Counted from the first letter of the stretch, positions 9,317 through 19,023 are shown. The stretch is DNA of 64,000 nucleotides from Gynuella sp. (GCA_028282465.1 JANQHX010000056.1:88221-152220), one strand, 5' to 3'. Numbers and translations: made by a program. The notes: a model not told the origin generated them from the sequence alone.

Positions 9317-10423
9317 ATGACAACCGATGCATTTGAATTAGCTAATCAAGGGGTGAAAGGATTACAACCCTACGTACCAGGAAAGCCAATTGAAGAACTG
9401 GAACGAGAATTAGGTATTTCAAATATTATTAAATTAGCGGGTAATGAAAATCCTTTAGGGCCAAGTGATTCAGTCATAAAGGCCATAGAAGCAGTGACAA
9501 AAGATCTGACCCGTTACCCAGATGGTTCTTGTTATAAATTAAAAATGGCATTGGCTGAGAAGCTGGCCGTTTCACCCGAACAAATCACCATTGGAAATGG
9601 CTCTAACGAAGTTCTTGAGATCATTGCCCATACCTTTGCCGACAGTAACAGTGAAATCATTTTTTCCGAGCATGGCTTTGCGGTTTATCCATTGTTGACC
9701 CAATCAATTGGCGCTCAAATGGTGGTGACTCGAGCACGTAATTGGGGTCATGACTTAGATGAAATGGCAAATGCCATAACCGAAAAGACCAAGATTATTT
9801 TTATCGCGAACCCAAATAATCCAACAGGTACTTGGTTGAGTAAGGGTGAGTTGAAGGCGTTTTTAAAGTCTGTGCCAGAAAACGTGTTAGTTGTGCTTGA
9901 TGAAGCTTACTTCGAATATGTTGATCAAGAAAACTACCCAAATGGCGTGAAGCTGATGAAAAAGTTTCCAAACCTAATTGTGACTCGAACCTTTAGTAAG
10001 ATTTATGGTTTGGCTGCACTAAGAATTGGTTACTCCGTATCATCGCCAGACATCGCTGAATTAATGAATAGAGTTCGACAGCCTTTTAATAGCAATGCGC
10101 TCGCTCAGGCAGCAGCAATTGCCGCGATAGATGATCAAACCTATATTGAAACCAGCCGTGACCTAAATTCAAAAGGCTTGGTTAAACTTGAAACCGGGTT
10201 TCAAACATTGGAACTTAATTATATTCCTTCAGTTGGCAACTTTATTTCTGTAGAAGTTGGCCCACAAGCAGATCTGATTTTTAAAGAGCTGCTACAGGAA
10301 GGAGTTATTGTTCGGCCTGTTGCTAATTACAACATGCCTGAGTTTCTTAGGGTAAGTGTCGGCACTGAAGAAGAGAACAACCGTTTTCTTGCTGCCCTAG
10401 AAACCGTATTGAATCGCGTATGA
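9317..10423 (+). CDS. hisC: Histidinol-phosphate / aromatic aminotransferase
   Basis: A 368-residue fold-type I PLP aminotransferase. LAGNENPLGPS at residues 40-50, the NPNNPTGT motif at 165-172, Asp in VVLDEAYFEY near 195 and the PLP lysine Lys228 in TRTFSKIYGLAALRIGY define the HisC family. In this operon position (between pheA and tyrA) the enzyme probably also transaminates prephenate or phenylpyruvate for Phe/Tyr synthesis, as proposed for the hisC2 genes of pseudomonads. Its stop codon overlaps the tyrA start (ATGA). Confidence 0.93.
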   Translation: MTTDAFELANQGVKGLQPYVPGKPIEELERELGISNIIKLAGNENPLGPSDSVIKAIEAVTKDLTRYPDGSCYKLKMALAEKLAVSPEQITIGNGSNEVLEIIAHTFADSNSEIIFSEHGFAVYPLLTQSIGAQMVVTRARNWGHDLDEMANAITEKTKIIFIANPNNPTGTWLSKGELKAFLKSVPENVLVVLDEAYFEYVDQENYPNGVKLMKKFPNLIVTRTFSKIYGLAALRIGYSVSSPDIAELMNRVRQPFNSNALAQAAAIAAIDDQTYIETSRDLNSKGLVKLETGFQTLELNYIPSVGNFISVEVGPQADLIFKELLQEGVIVRPVANYNMPEFLRVSVGTEEENNRFLAALETVLNRV

Positions 10424-11334
10424 AAACCCTCCAGTTAAAAGACTGTAACTTACTAGTCATTGGTCTGGGGCTTATTGGTGGGTCATTGGCGAAAGACTGT
10501 GTTGAAAGAAAGGTATTTAACAAAGTAATAGGCTACAGCAGAAAGTCTGAAACCATGGCCAAGGCGAAAGAGCTTGGACTAATTAATGACTTTGAAGCTG
10601 ACTTGGAAACTGCAGTTTCTCAATCAGATGTGATTTTTATTTCAGTGCCTATTCTGACAACTGAAAAAATTATTGCTGCCATTGCACCTTACCTAAAAAC
10701 AGAGACTATCCTGACCGATGGTGGCAGTTCTAAAGAATCCATTGTCGAAAGTGCTCGACAGTTTCTTTCAACAACGCAGTTCGAGAATTTCGTTCCAGGC
10801 CATCCTATAGCTGGCGCAGAAAACAGTGGCGTGCATGCAGCCAGAGCTAACCTTTATCAAAACCAAAAAATTATTTTAACGCCAGAAGACGAAACCAACA
10901 AAACGGCGATAAGCATCGTCAAAGCGATGTGGCAAGCAGTTGGTGGTCAGGTGGATTTAATGTCTCCACAAAGGCACGATTCTGTTTTAGCCGCGACCAG
11001 TCATTTGCCTCATCTGTTGGCATTTAATTTGGTCGATAGCTTGGCAAAAAATTCAGATTACAAAGATATCTTCAATTATGCTGCTGGTGGATTTAGAGAT
11101 TTCACTCGAATTGCTGCTAGTGATCCAGTGATGTGGCATGACATCTTCCAAGCAAATCAAAAGTCTGTACTCACCGCGCTGGATCAGTTTCTATCTGAGC
11201 TTCATCGGTTAAGAGATGCGGTTGAGAAATCGGATGGCGACTACATGAAAAAAGTATTTATGGATGCCAAGGTTGCGCGAGACCATTTTTCAAAAATATT
11301 GGAAGCTCGTAATTCAGGTTGTTCAGAGGAATAA
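10420..11334 (+). CDS. tyrA: Prephenate dehydrogenase TyrA, without the AroA fusion partner
   Basis: A 304-residue NAD-dependent enzyme converting prephenate to 4-hydroxyphenylpyruvate. The Rossmann motif [10 protein letters not shown] is at residues 15-24; the catalytic [11 protein letters not shown] segment is near 127 and SHLPHLLAF near 193. In Pseudomonas the homologue is fused to EPSP synthase (AroA); here the protein stops at TyrA length and cmk begins 2 bp after the stop, so aroA must be elsewhere. The start overlaps the hisC stop by 4 bp. Confidence 0.95.
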   Translation: MKTLQLKDCNLLVIGLGLIGGSLAKDCVERKVFNKVIGYSRKSETMAKAKELGLINDFEADLETAVSQSDVIFISVPILTTEKIIAAIAPYLKTETILTDGGSSKESIVESARQFLSTTQFENFVPGHPIAGAENSGVHAARANLYQNQKIILTPEDETNKTAISIVKAMWQAVGGQVDLMSPQRHDSVLAATSHLPHLLAFNLVDSLAKNSDYKDIFNYAAGGFRDFTRIAASDPVMWHDIFQANQKSVLTALDQFLSELHRLRDAVEKSDGDYMKKVFMDAKVARDHFSKILEARNSGCSEE

Positions 11335-11336
11335 AC

Positions 11337-12017
11337 ATGGATCAAATACCCGTCATTACCATTGATGGCCCCAGTGGTGCTGGGAAAGGAACCATCTCTA
11401 CTATGTTAGCGGAGAAGTTGGGTTTCCATTTCTTAGATTCAGGCGCTCTGTATCGTTTAACAGCATTGGCCGCAAAGAATCATGGTGTTGCCATTGAAAA
11501 CAATGAAGCGTTAGCCCTACTAGCTGAGCATTTGGACGTGGTTTTTGAAAAGTCCAATGGCAAAGTAAAGATTATCCTAGAAGGGGCGGAAGTTACCGAA
11601 GCTATTCGCACCGAAACAGTGGGTGGTATGGCATCAAAAATTGCCCCCATACCCGAAGTTAGAGCGGCACTATTAAACCGACAGCGAGCCTTTCAAGAAG
11701 AGCCGGGACTAGTTGCAGATGGCCGTGATATGGGCACTATTGTTTTTCCCAATGCTAGTTTGAAGGTGTTTTTAACTGCGAGCGCAGAAGAACGGGGGAA
11801 AAGGCGATATTTGCAGTTGAAAGAGCAAGGACTCGATGTTAGCATCGCGCGCCTTACTGAGGAGATCAAACAAAGAGACGAGCGCGATTGCAACCGTCCA
11901 GTCGCTCCTCTGAAACCTGCTGATGACGCGCGCGTTCTAGACAGCAGTGACAAGAATATTGATGAAGTCTTTGCAGAAATCATGAACATGATCGCGGAGG
12001 CTGGGCTTTTAGACTGA
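11337..12017 (+). CDS. cmk: Cytidylate kinase
   Basis: A 226-residue (d)CMP kinase. The P-loop is [12 protein letters not shown] at residues 8-19; YRLTALAA, the conserved [11 protein letters not shown] segment near 127 and [11 protein letters not shown] lid region are those of bacterial Cmk, and length matches E. coli (227 aa). The ATG at 11337 is preferred over an upstream in-frame codon because a CAGAGGA ribosome-binding site lies just before it. It follows tyrA by 2 bp and precedes rpsA by 280 bp. Confidence 0.96.
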   Translation: MDQIPVITIDGPSGAGKGTISTMLAEKLGFHFLDSGALYRLTALAAKNHGVAIENNEALALLAEHLDVVFEKSNGKVKIILEGAEVTEAIRTETVGGMASKIAPIPEVRAALLNRQRAFQEEPGLVADGRDMGTIVFPNASLKVFLTASAEERGKRRYLQLKEQGLDVSIARLTEEIKQRDERDCNRPVAPLKPADDARVLDSSDKNIDEVFAEIMNMIAEAGLLD

Positions 12018-12297
12018 CCTTCTTCTAATGTATTGGAAGAAATAAACAAAAACTGGAAGTCTTTGGAACGTGCTTTTCCAATCTCCTTTTCTTAAACAAG
12101 GAGGGCGGGGAAGTGCGTTTTTGCGTATTTGGGCATTTATTTTGGGGTTTATGGCTGTCTTAACCAGCATTGATGCCATAAACCAAACTAGGGTTGACCC
12201 CTGTGGGCTGGAATGGGGTTGTGCTCTATTAGCAGTTTTAAAATTAAACAATGACTGTTGATAGCGCCGTTGATCATTTTTTTAGGTAACTGTCGTA

Positions 12298-13977
12298 ATG
12301 ACTGAATCTTTTGCTGAACTATTTGAAGAAAGCCTTAAAGGCATAGAAATGGCCCCTGGGTCAATTATCACTGGTGTGATTGTTGACATCGATAGCGACT
12401 GGGTGACTGTTCACGCTGGTCTTAAATCTGAAGGTGTAGTACCTCGTTCCCAATTCCTTAATGAAATGGGTGAATTAGAAGTTGCTATTGGCGACGAAGT
12501 TAAAGTATCTCTGGAAGCCGTAGAAGATGGCTTCGGTGACACTAAACTGTCTCGCGAAAAGGCCAAACGTGCTGAATCCTGGCTGGAACTTGAGCAGAAG
12601 TTTGAAGACAGCGAAGTGGTTATGGGTGTTATCAATGGCAAGGTTAAGGGTGGTTTCACTGTAGATGTGAATGCTATCCGTGCCTTCCTGCCTGGTTCTC
12701 TGGTTGACGTACGTCCAGTACGCGACACAGCTCATCTGGAAGGTAAGCCATTAGAATTTAAAGTTATCAAGCTTGATAAGAAGCGCAACAACGTTGTTGT
12801 TTCTCGTCGTGCGGTTCTTGAACAGGCTAACTCTGAAGAGCGTGATGAACTGCTGGCTAACCTGGCTGAAGGTCAGAGTGTTAAGGGTATCGTTAAGAAC
12901 CTGACAGACTACGGTGCGTTCGTAGATCTGGGTGGTGTTGACGGTCTGTTGCACATCACTGACATGGCTTGGAAGCGTATCAAGCACCCATCAGAAATCG
13001 TTGCAGTAGGTGACGAGATTGATGTTAAGGTTCTGAAATTCGACCGTGAGCGTAACCGCGTATCACTGGGTCTGAAGCAGCTGGGCGAAGATCCTTGGGT
13101 AGATATTAAGGCTCGTTACCCAGAAGATGCAGTTGTAACAGCTAAGGTTACTAACCTGACTGACTACGGTTGTTTTGCTGAGTTGGAAACTGGTGTTGAA
13201 GGTCTGGTTCACGTGTCAGAAATGGATTGGACTAACAAGAACATCCACCCATCTAAAGTTGTTCAAGTTGGCGACGAAGTTCAGGTTATGGTTCTGGATA
13301 TCGACGAAGAACGTCGTCGTATTTCTCTAGGTATCAAACAGACTCAAATTAATCCTTGGGAAGCTTTCTCGGGCAACTTCGAGAAAGGTGGCAAGGTTAA
13401 AGGTAAGATCAAGTCTATCACTGACTTCGGTATCTTCATTGGTCTGGAAGGTGGTATCGACGGTCTGGTTCACCTGTCTGACATCTCTTGGAACGAAGCG
13501 GGCGAAGACGCTGTACGTCGTTACAAGAAAGGTGACGAAATTGAAACCATTATCCTGTCTATTGATGCTGAACGTGAGCGTATCTCCCTGGGCGTTAAGC
13601 AGTTGGAAAGTGATCCATTCCAGGAATTCGTTGCTGAAAAAGATAAGGGTGTAATCGTTAAAGGTACGGTTAAAGAAGTTGATGCTAAGGCAGCTGTTAT
13701 CACTTTAGGTGAAGAAGTTGAAGGCGTATTGAAAGCTTCTGAAATCAGCCGCGATAAGGTTGAAGATGCTCGTAACGAATTCAAAGAAGGCGACGAAGTT
13801 GAAGCTAAGATCATCAGCGTCGACCGCAAGAACCGCGTAATCAGCTTATCTATTAAAGCGAAAGATCAAGACGATGAGAAAGCTGCTCTGAAAGAAATGC
13901 GTGAGCAAGAGCAGGTAGCTGCAGGTCCTACTACTATTGGTGACTTGATTAAGCAGAAAATGGAAGGCGATCAGTAA
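12298..13977 (+). CDS. rpsA: 30S ribosomal protein S1
   Basis: A 559-residue ribosomal protein S1 that helps load mRNA on the 30S subunit. Six S1/OB-fold repeats can be traced: two divergent N-terminal ones that anchor to the ribosome, then four canonical RNA-binding repeats each marked by a TDYGAF/TDFGIF-type strand and a GLVH(V/L)S motif ([39 protein letters not shown]). Codon use is strongly biased, typical of highly expressed genes. The 280-bp leader before it is long enough for the autoregulation known in Enterobacteria, but that is not shown. ihfB, the usual next gene, is absent. Confidence 0.98.
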   Translation: MTESFAELFEESLKGIEMAPGSIITGVIVDIDSDWVTVHAGLKSEGVVPRSQFLNEMGELEVAIGDEVKVSLEAVEDGFGDTKLSREKAKRAESWLELEQKFEDSEVVMGVINGKVKGGFTVDVNAIRAFLPGSLVDVRPVRDTAHLEGKPLEFKVIKLDKKRNNVVVSRRAVLEQANSEERDELLANLAEGQSVKGIVKNLTDYGAFVDLGGVDGLLHITDMAWKRIKHPSEIVAVGDEIDVKVLKFDRERNRVSLGLKQLGEDPWVDIKARYPEDAVVTAKVTNLTDYGCFAELETGVEGLVHVSEMDWTNKNIHPSKVVQVGDEVQVMVLDIDEERRRISLGIKQTQINPWEAFSGNFEKGGKVKGKIKSITDFGIFIGLEGGIDGLVHLSDISWNEAGEDAVRRYKKGDEIETIILSIDAERERISLGVKQLESDPFQEFVAEKDKGVIVKGTVKEVDAKAAVITLGEEVEGVLKASEISRDKVEDARNEFKEGDEVEAKIISVDRKNRVISLSIKAKDQDDEKAALKEMREQEQVAAGPTTIGDLIKQKMEGDQ

Positions 13978-14003
13978 TTTATAGCTGGTAATAACGTCTA
14001 ATG

Positions 14004-14033
14004 AAAAAGCTCGCTTCGGTGAGCTTTTTTTTT
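14004..14033 (+). terminator. Intrinsic terminator of rpsA
   Basis: A stem AAAAAGCTC / GAGCTTTTT closes on a C-TTCG-G tetraloop (14014-14019) and runs directly into nine consecutive T residues at 14025-14033. It lies 27 bp after the rpsA stop codon. Confidence 0.93.
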
Positions 14034-14126
14034 GCTTGAAGCTGGAGGCTTGAAGCAAGAAGCTAATAATTGCTTCAGGCTTCAGACTTCAGGCTTCAGG
14101 CTTCAGGCTTCAGGCTTCAGGCTTCC
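14034..14126. repeat. Heptamer tandem repeat (CTTCAGG)n with inverted copies upstream
   Basis: Seven consecutive 7-bp units CTTCAGG fill 14073-14121 (the second unit is CTTCAGA), followed by a partial unit. The preceding 40 bp hold the reverse-complement-like words GCTTGAAGC and GGCTTGAAGC, so the array can fold back as one arm of a stem. It sits between the rpsA terminator and the SulP gene and codes for nothing. A related array (CTTCTAG)13 lies at 36734-36824. Confidence 0.9.
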
Positions 14127-14214
14127 AACCTAACTATTAACTGTGTTTTATACCCCAATTCTGATAGTATCCGCCGCCTTCTAAGCAGCCCCTTCCCGAG
14201 AAAATTGTAGATTC

Positions 14215-15780
14215 ATGTTTGATTTAATTAAAACCAACCAGACGAATATAAAAAACGATGTTTTGTCTGGAATAACGGTAGCGCTCGCACTGGTCCCAGA
14301 AGCTGTTGCATTTGCATTTGTTGCTGGCGTGGAGCCAATGGTTGGCCTATATGCAGCCTTTATGATGGGATTGATCACCTCTGTGTTTGGTGGACGTCCG
14401 GGTATGATTTCAGGCGCTACTGGTGCAATGGCGGTTGTGATGGTTTCTCTAGTGGCCGAGCATGGCGTGGAATATTTATTTGCTGCCGTCATTCTCGCAG
14501 GTGTGCTTCAAATGACTTTCGGTATTCTGCGGTTGGGTAAATTTATTCGCTTAGTACCTCATCCGGTTATGCTGGGTTTCGTAAACGGTTTAGCAATCGT
14601 TATCTTTTTAGCTCAATTAAGCCAGTTCATGGTGAAGAATGCATCGGGTGAAATGGAATGGATGTCTGGTTCAATGCTGTACACCATGCTTGGATTAGTC
14701 GCTATCACTATGCTCATTATTCACTTTTTACCCAAATTGACCACAGCTGTACCTTCTGGGCTTGTGGCTATTGTTGCTATCACACTTGCTGTCGTTTTTG
14801 GTGGTCTCGAAGCTAGAACAGTTATCGACTTCGTTAGAGATATGGTACCAGCAGAACAAGCTGCCACTGCATCCTTGGAAGGCTCGTTGCCTATGTTTTC
14901 TCTACCTGAAGTGGCTTTTAGTGTGGAAACACTAATGATCATTCTGCCTTACAGTTTGATTTTGGCTGCGGTTGGTTTGATAGAGTCGTTGTTGACATTA
15001 ACCCTTATTGACGAAGTAACTAACACCCGCGGTCGTGGTAACCGTGAGTGTTTAGGCCAAGGGCTGGCAAACACGGTAAACGGCTTCTTCGGCGGCATGG
15101 GTGGTTGCGCCATGATAGGCCAAAGTATGATTAACATTAATTCTGGTGGGCGTGGTCGCTTGTCTGGTATTACAGCGGCGTTGGTATTATTGGCATTTAT
15201 TTTATTTGCCGCAGATTTAATTGAAATGATTCCTCTAGCAGCCTTGGTTGGTGTTATGTTCATGGTTGTGTTGGGTACTTTTGAATGGTCTTCATTCAGA
15301 ATCGTCGGCAAAATTCCAAAATCAGACGCCTTGGTAATTGTATTGGTTTCGGGAGTGACTGTTGCAACTGACTTGGCTATTGCCGTCGTCGTTGGTGTAA
15401 TTGTTTCGGCATTGGTGTTTGCTTGGAAACATGCTCAAACTATTTATGCATTAGAATCTACTGATGAGAAAGGTTCGAAAGTTTACGAGCTTCACGGGCC
15501 CATATTTTTTGGTTCAGTGACAAACTTTAAAGAGATATTTCATCCGGAGAAAGATCCTGACGATGTGATTATAGAATTTCAGTATTCTAGAATTGCCGAT
15601 CACAGTGGCATTGAAGCACTGGATTCAGTGGCTGAGAAATATCAGAAGCTTGGTAAAACGCTTCACATAAGACATGTTAGCCCGGAATGCCGAAAGCTCT
15701 TGAGAAAGGCTGGTAACCTTTGTGAAGTGAATGTACTCGAGGATCCAACCTACAAGGTTGCAACAGATGTTCTAGCTTAA
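14215..15780 (+). CDS. SulP-family anion transporter with STAS domain
   Basis: A 521-residue inner-membrane protein of the SulP/SLC26A family. About 12-14 hydrophobic segments fill residues 20-420, opening with the family signature [20 protein letters not shown] and [16 protein letters not shown] cytoplasmic STAS domain follows (about residues 425-515; [16 protein letters not shown]). Members carry sulfate, bicarbonate, chloride or other anions; the substrate cannot be read from sequence. The long [23 protein letters not shown] loop ([15 protein letters not shown]) is typical of a bacterial subgroup often annotated as sulfate permeases. It is a single-gene unit between two terminators. Confidence 0.92.
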   Translation: MFDLIKTNQTNIKNDVLSGITVALALVPEAVAFAFVAGVEPMVGLYAAFMMGLITSVFGGRPGMISGATGAMAVVMVSLVAEHGVEYLFAAVILAGVLQMTFGILRLGKFIRLVPHPVMLGFVNGLAIVIFLAQLSQFMVKNASGEMEWMSGSMLYTMLGLVAITMLIIHFLPKLTTAVPSGLVAIVAITLAVVFGGLEARTVIDFVRDMVPAEQAATASLEGSLPMFSLPEVAFSVETLMIILPYSLILAAVGLIESLLTLTLIDEVTNTRGRGNRECLGQGLANTVNGFFGGMGGCAMIGQSMININSGGRGRLSGITAALVLLAFILFAADLIEMIPLAALVGVMFMVVLGTFEWSSFRIVGKIPKSDALVIVLVSGVTVATDLAIAVVVGVIVSALVFAWKHAQTIYALESTDEKGSKVYELHGPIFFGSVTNFKEIFHPEKDPDDVIIEFQYSRIADHSGIEALDSVAEKYQKLGKTLHIRHVSPECRKLLRKAGNLCEVNVLEDPTYKVATDVLA

Positions 15781-15785
15781 CACCC

Positions 15786-15808
15786 AGGCCTCCATTGAGG
15801 CCTTCTTC
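15786..15808. terminator. Convergent terminator hairpin
   Basis: Arms AGGCCTC (15786-15792) and GAGGCCT (15797-15803) enclose a CATT loop and are followed by TCTTC on the plus strand. It lies between the converging SulP gene (ends 15780) and the coiled-coil gene (ends 15807), so it may serve both. Confidence 0.7.
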
Positions 15809-17195
15809 ATTTGAATAGCACGTCTTCGGCTGATTCTTGCAAATTAGCTTTATCCAATTCAGCCTGTAGCTCTTTGTTCTTTTGTTCCAAATCTTCTATG
15901 CATGACGTCATGTCTTTCGTGCTTTCTAGGAGTTCTTCAAGAGATTCAGCAAGTCTTTCATTCTCATCTTCAAACTGAGTTAATTTTTGAATTTCCAGCT
16001 CAAGCTCTAATATCGTTTCCGTAGATCGATCCAGTTCGGATTCTAAAACAGTGATGCAGCCTTCAGCTTCCATGACGGATCTTTCTAGCTTATTTATTTC
16101 GACTTCCTGTTTTTCAGCAACGTTTTGGGCTTGTTCAATATTCTTCAGTTCCTCAATTTGAGATTTCAATGTTTCTACACTGCTCTTTTGAATACTTTGT
16201 TGCTCTTGCATGGAGTTTACGGACGAATGCTCAACATGGTGTTGTTCACTTGTGACTGCAGATGACTTGGCGTTTTGTTTCGCTTCTATAAGCTTTGATT
16301 GGAGCTCTATATTTTCTTTGTTTGCTGCGTCCAGCTCTTTCTCTAACAGAGATATGCAAACATCAGCTTCTTTCATGTACTTGGATTGATCAGCAATAAT
16401 TTTTTCTTGAATCTCAGCCTGCGCTAAGTTTTCTCCTTGTTGCGCTTCGAGTCTAAGCTTGTTAATGGATTCTTTTAGATCAAAGTTTTCACTTTTTAAC
16501 TGATGAATTTTATCTGTATATTTCTCTTGCCGGGGTTCGATGCCATCTAGGACTTTTTCGTCTATGGTTTGATAGTTGGCTAAGGCTTCCCGAGCATTAG
16601 CCAGTTCTTTATGAGTTTCTTCATACATCCCTTCGAAGCGTTCTAGATTCTCGATTCTAGCTCGGTAATGAACATTTTCGCCGGTCAGCTTCTGAACAAT
16701 ATCTTTAAGCTCTTCTATTGATTGGTCATCTGTATCCGAATGGGTTGAGTCAGTACTGATGTATTTTTCGATAAATACTTCTATTAACTCTTTTTCCCGG
16801 TCAGGCTCCTGCTCAATCTGTTGTTCTAGTATTAAATAAGATTTTCTGATGTCAAAGGCGACTTCATCGGCGATAGCCTCGTCAGTATCATGTGCCTGAG
16901 ATCGTAATGCCTCTAACTCACGAGTTAACGACTGAATCTTAACTTCTAGGTGGTTGCTGAATGTTTCAGGACCTTCCAAATTGATATCTTTAGCTAGATT
17001 TCGATTCTCTTGGTATTGTCGGGCGAGTTCGCGAGCCTTAGCCTGTTCCCGCTGCGACCTTGCACGGCGGAGCTCTTTCAAAAGAGATATCAATACTTTT
17101 AAAAGTCGGCTGCGATGAAATAGAAATATCGACACAATCAAATAGACGACAAATACTTCGCCTAAGATGAACAGTGTCATTTTGTCAATGTACAT
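15807..17195 (-). CDS. Membrane-anchored coiled-coil protein, function unknown
   Basis: A 462-residue protein with one N-terminal membrane segment (about residues 6-26, LFILGEVFVVYLIVSIFLF) followed by an Arg-rich stretch and then almost uninterrupted heptad-rich, Glu/Gln/Lys/Leu coiled coil to the C-terminus. The orientation predicted by the positive-inside rule puts the rod in the cytoplasm. I do not recognise a named family. The gene lies downstream of flgA-flgM-flgN on the same strand, 37 bp from flgN, so it may be cotranscribed with flagellar regulatory genes. A structural or polar-organising role is possible but only an inference. Confidence 0.75.
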   Translation of the reverse strand: MYIDKMTLFILGEVFVVYLIVSIFLFHRSRLLKVLISLLKELRRARSQREQAKARELARQYQENRNLAKDINLEGPETFSNHLEVKIQSLTRELEALRSQAHDTDEAIADEVAFDIRKSYLILEQQIEQEPDREKELIEVFIEKYISTDSTHSDTDDQSIEELKDIVQKLTGENVHYRARIENLERFEGMYEETHKELANAREALANYQTIDEKVLDGIEPRQEKYTDKIHQLKSENFDLKESINKLRLEAQQGENLAQAEIQEKIIADQSKYMKEADVCISLLEKELDAANKENIELQSKLIEAKQNAKSSAVTSEQHHVEHSSVNSMQEQQSIQKSSVETLKSQIEELKNIEQAQNVAEKQEVEINKLERSVMEAEGCITVLESELDRSTETILELELEIQKLTQFEDENERLAESLEELLESTKDMTSCIEDLEQKNKELQAELDKANLQESAEDVLFK

Positions 17196-17232
17196 GATTT
17201 AACCTTAGCAGCTAAAACCCGCAAATTCGAAG

Positions 17233-17715
17233 TTAAGCTTTTCCTAAGGTATGTGATGCTCTAGTGGCGCTTTGTTTTCCTTTAGGGTCATAGGAATTTG
17301 TTGGTTCATCCATCAATAAAAGCTTCTTGAGAAACTCATTCTTGAAGCTGGCTCGTTTGATCAAAACGCCATTCATTTCATTTAGAGACTTGTTTTTCTC
17401 AAGTGTTTTAGCAAGCGTATCCCATTCTTGTTGAAGCTCCACTGAGCTTTGTCTTTTTATCCAAGACTTTAATTCAAGCTGGGGATTTTCAAGACCAAGA
17501 TTTTCGTTAGCGAAGGTTGTTAGTTGGTCGGTGAGGGCAGACAGAGATTTCAGTAGTTCTGATTTATGCTTAGTAATTGCCTGAACCTGTATTCTGTCGG
17601 AGGTTTGTAGTGCTTCTCGTTCTTGTTCTAGTGCTATTAGCAGTTGATTACTAAGGTTAGTTTTTTCTTCAATGAAGCCTTTTAACATCTCATTACTGTT
17701 AGCCGATGTATTCAT
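17233..17715 (-). CDS. flgN: FlgN-family flagellar export chaperone
   Basis: A 160-residue, largely alpha-helical cytoplasmic protein. The pattern of a long N-terminal helix (LSNQLLIALEQEREAL), a central KHKSELLKSLSALTDQ helix and a C-terminal EMNGVLIKRAS helix followed by a disordered tail matches FlgN, the chaperone for hook-junction proteins FlgK and FlgL. It lies 64 bp downstream of flgM, the standard flgM-flgN pairing. Here its clients would include an unusually large FlgK (1030 aa). Sequence conservation in this family is weak, so position supports the call. Confidence 0.85.
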   Translation of the reverse strand: MNTSANSNEMLKGFIEEKTNLSNQLLIALEQEREALQTSDRIQVQAITKHKSELLKSLSALTDQLTTFANENLGLENPQLELKSWIKRQSSVELQQEWDTLAKTLEKNKSLNEMNGVLIKRASFKNEFLKKLLLMDEPTNSYDPKGKQSATRASHTLGKA

Positions 17716-17779
17716 AAATTATTTCCCGCTATTAAAAGAGGGAACTGCAGCCAGTCTAAGAATACATTCTGCTTAGGGG

Positions 17780-18088
17780 TTACAGTTCCGAGTCAAACTT
17801 TGATATCGCTGTTGCTAAGCGGTCATAATCAATTTGATATTGACCCGATCGCAGAGCATCTTTGATTCTGTTAATTTTGTTCTGATCAATATCTGGTAAA
17901 GACTTGATCTCGCTTTCAAGCTTCTTCATAACCTTGGCTTCAGCGCTAATTTGTACCTTGTCGGAGGCAGCTTGAGCCCCTGGCTTGTCTTGAGGGCCAG
18001 TGGTATTTGATTTTGCTGCTTCGTCACTACCTCTGGTTTTCGAACTGTTTCCAGTTGTACCAGTTAAGTTATTGATATTTATAGGCAT
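17780..18088 (-). CDS. flgM: Anti-sigma-28 factor FlgM
   Basis: A 102-residue protein with the FlgM signature: MPININNLTG start, a low-complexity Ser/Thr/Ala-rich middle, the VQISAEAKVMKKLE motif, and a C-terminal sigma-28-binding region (DQNKINRIKDALRSGQYQID). FlgM holds FliA inactive until the hook is complete and is then exported. A good sigma-28 promoter at 18130-18156 provides the usual feedback of FliA on its own inhibitor. flgN follows on the same strand. Confidence 0.95.
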   Translation of the reverse strand: MPININNLTGTTGNSSKTRGSDEAAKSNTTGPQDKPGAQAASDKVQISAEAKVMKKLESEIKSLPDIDQNKINRIKDALRSGQYQIDYDRLATAISKFDSEL

Positions 18089-18129
18089 TTCTCATTTCCC
18101 CATTTACATTAGACAGACTGCTATGTGGT

Positions 18130-18156
18130 GTAACGGCAAGCTAGGTAAAAACTTTA
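18130..18156 (-). promoter_or_regulatory. Sigma-28 (FliA) promoter for flgMN
   Basis: Read on the minus strand, TAAA (18156-18153) is followed by a 15-nt spacer and GCCGTTAC (18137-18130). The sigma-28 consensus is TAAA-N15-GCCGATAA, giving 4/4 and 6/8 matches with ideal spacing. It lies about 40 bp upstream of the flgM start. Confidence 0.85.
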
Positions 18157-18190
18157 ATAACTTTTTTCTACTTTTTACAGTCTGTAACAT

Positions 18191-18904
18191 TTAAGGGATT
18201 TCCACCAGTCCAGGTTCAACGACTACGGCTTTAATAATTCTTTTGCTGGAGTGATTCCGCACTGAAATTTGCTGGCCCACGCGACCATCTATTAATGCTT
18301 CTCCTGACATACTGACTTTTAAAGAACCTTGGTTTGCTTGTATGGAAACAGTATCTCCTCGCTGAATCACTTCAGCTGGTTGAAGCAGATTTGCGGTCAC
18401 CACGGTACCCGGATTAATTTGTCGGCGTACTTCTTTCCCTACCACATCTTCGGATGTCACATAGAACCCTTGCTTTAACATCCCTAAGTCTCGCTCAGCT
18501 AATTGAATGTCAAATGCTGATACTACTTGTGTGTTAGCGAGTGAATTCGAAAATACCAGCACTTGATGCTTGTATGACACGTGTATAGGTACATAAAGAG
18601 CCCAGGGAGAGTCAGATGCACAGGAGACATTGACGACTTTTCTGCCTAAAGGGACTTTTTTAAAAGGTTTTAGTGTCAGCTTTTTGTCGCAAGCATTGAA
18701 TTTCACATGATTGAGAGAGGGCTCAAAGCCTACCTTAAGTTTGCTTGGATCAAAGTTGTCAAAAAAAATGGCCAAGCTTTCTAAAACGGTTTCTTTGATC
18801 TCTTTTTTTATTTGCAGAGCAGCATGGGACTCAGGCGATGCCGGAGCGCTCGCAACCAAAAGAATCATCAGTGTTATTCGGGTTATCGCTTGTCGTTGTT
18901 CCAT
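18191..18904 (-). CDS. flgA: Flagellar P-ring assembly chaperone FlgA
   Basis: A 237-residue periplasmic protein. An N-terminal signal peptide (LMILLVASAPASPESHA region, cleavage near residue 28) is followed by the FlgA N-terminal domain and a C-terminal SAF-like domain with VVTANLLQPAEVIQRGDTV and the end motif GQQISVRNHSSKRIIKAVV. FlgA chaperones FlgI during P-ring formation. It heads the minus-strand flgA / flgM-flgN group and has its own sigma-54-type promoter at 18978-18993; its start diverges from cheV. Confidence 0.94.
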   Translation of the reverse strand: MEQRQAITRITLMILLVASAPASPESHAALQIKKEIKETVLESLAIFFDNFDPSKLKVGFEPSLNHVKFNACDKKLTLKPFKKVPLGRKVVNVSCASDSPWALYVPIHVSYKHQVLVFSNSLANTQVVSAFDIQLAERDLGMLKQGFYVTSEDVVGKEVRRQINPGTVVTANLLQPAEVIQRGDTVSIQANQGSLKVSMSGEALIDGRVGQQISVRNHSSKRIIKAVVVEPGLVEIP

Positions 18905-18977
18905 GTCGGTCTATGCTTTAGTACAGACGTCATCAAATTGGCTTATCTGTTATTTAAGTTAGTTTGAATGAAGAAAT

Positions 18978-18993
18978 AGCAAAGCTTGTGCCG
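18978..18993 (-). promoter_or_regulatory. Sigma-54 promoter candidate for flgA
   Basis: On the minus strand the sequence CGGCAC-AAGCT-TTGCT has the GG and GC dinucleotides 10 nt apart, as required for RpoN, and differs from the consensus TGGCAC-N5-TTGCA/T only at the first base. It lies about 75 bp upstream of the flgA start codon. Confidence 0.75.
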
Positions 18994-19023
18994 TAAAGCT
19001 GAATCCAATTATCGGAGTATCCT

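Noticed and set aside
12070..12261. Plus-strand ORF of 63 codons in the rpsA leader, with a hydrophobic middle
   Set aside because: It begins at GTG without a ribosome-binding site, has no recognised similarity, and lies in the leader where chance frames are common. A small inverted repeat (CTCCTT/AAGGAG) at 12083-12103 fits a non-coding leader better.
14034..14126. CRISPR array
   Set aside because: Units are only 7 bp, directly adjoining without spacers, and no cas genes are near; it is a simple tandem repeat. The same applies to 36734-36824.
18966..18998. Possible sigma-28 -10 box GCCGTAAA for cheV
   Set aside because: There is no TAAA-like -35 element at 14-16 nt upstream, and the same bases are better explained as part of the sigma-54 element for flgA on the opposite strand.
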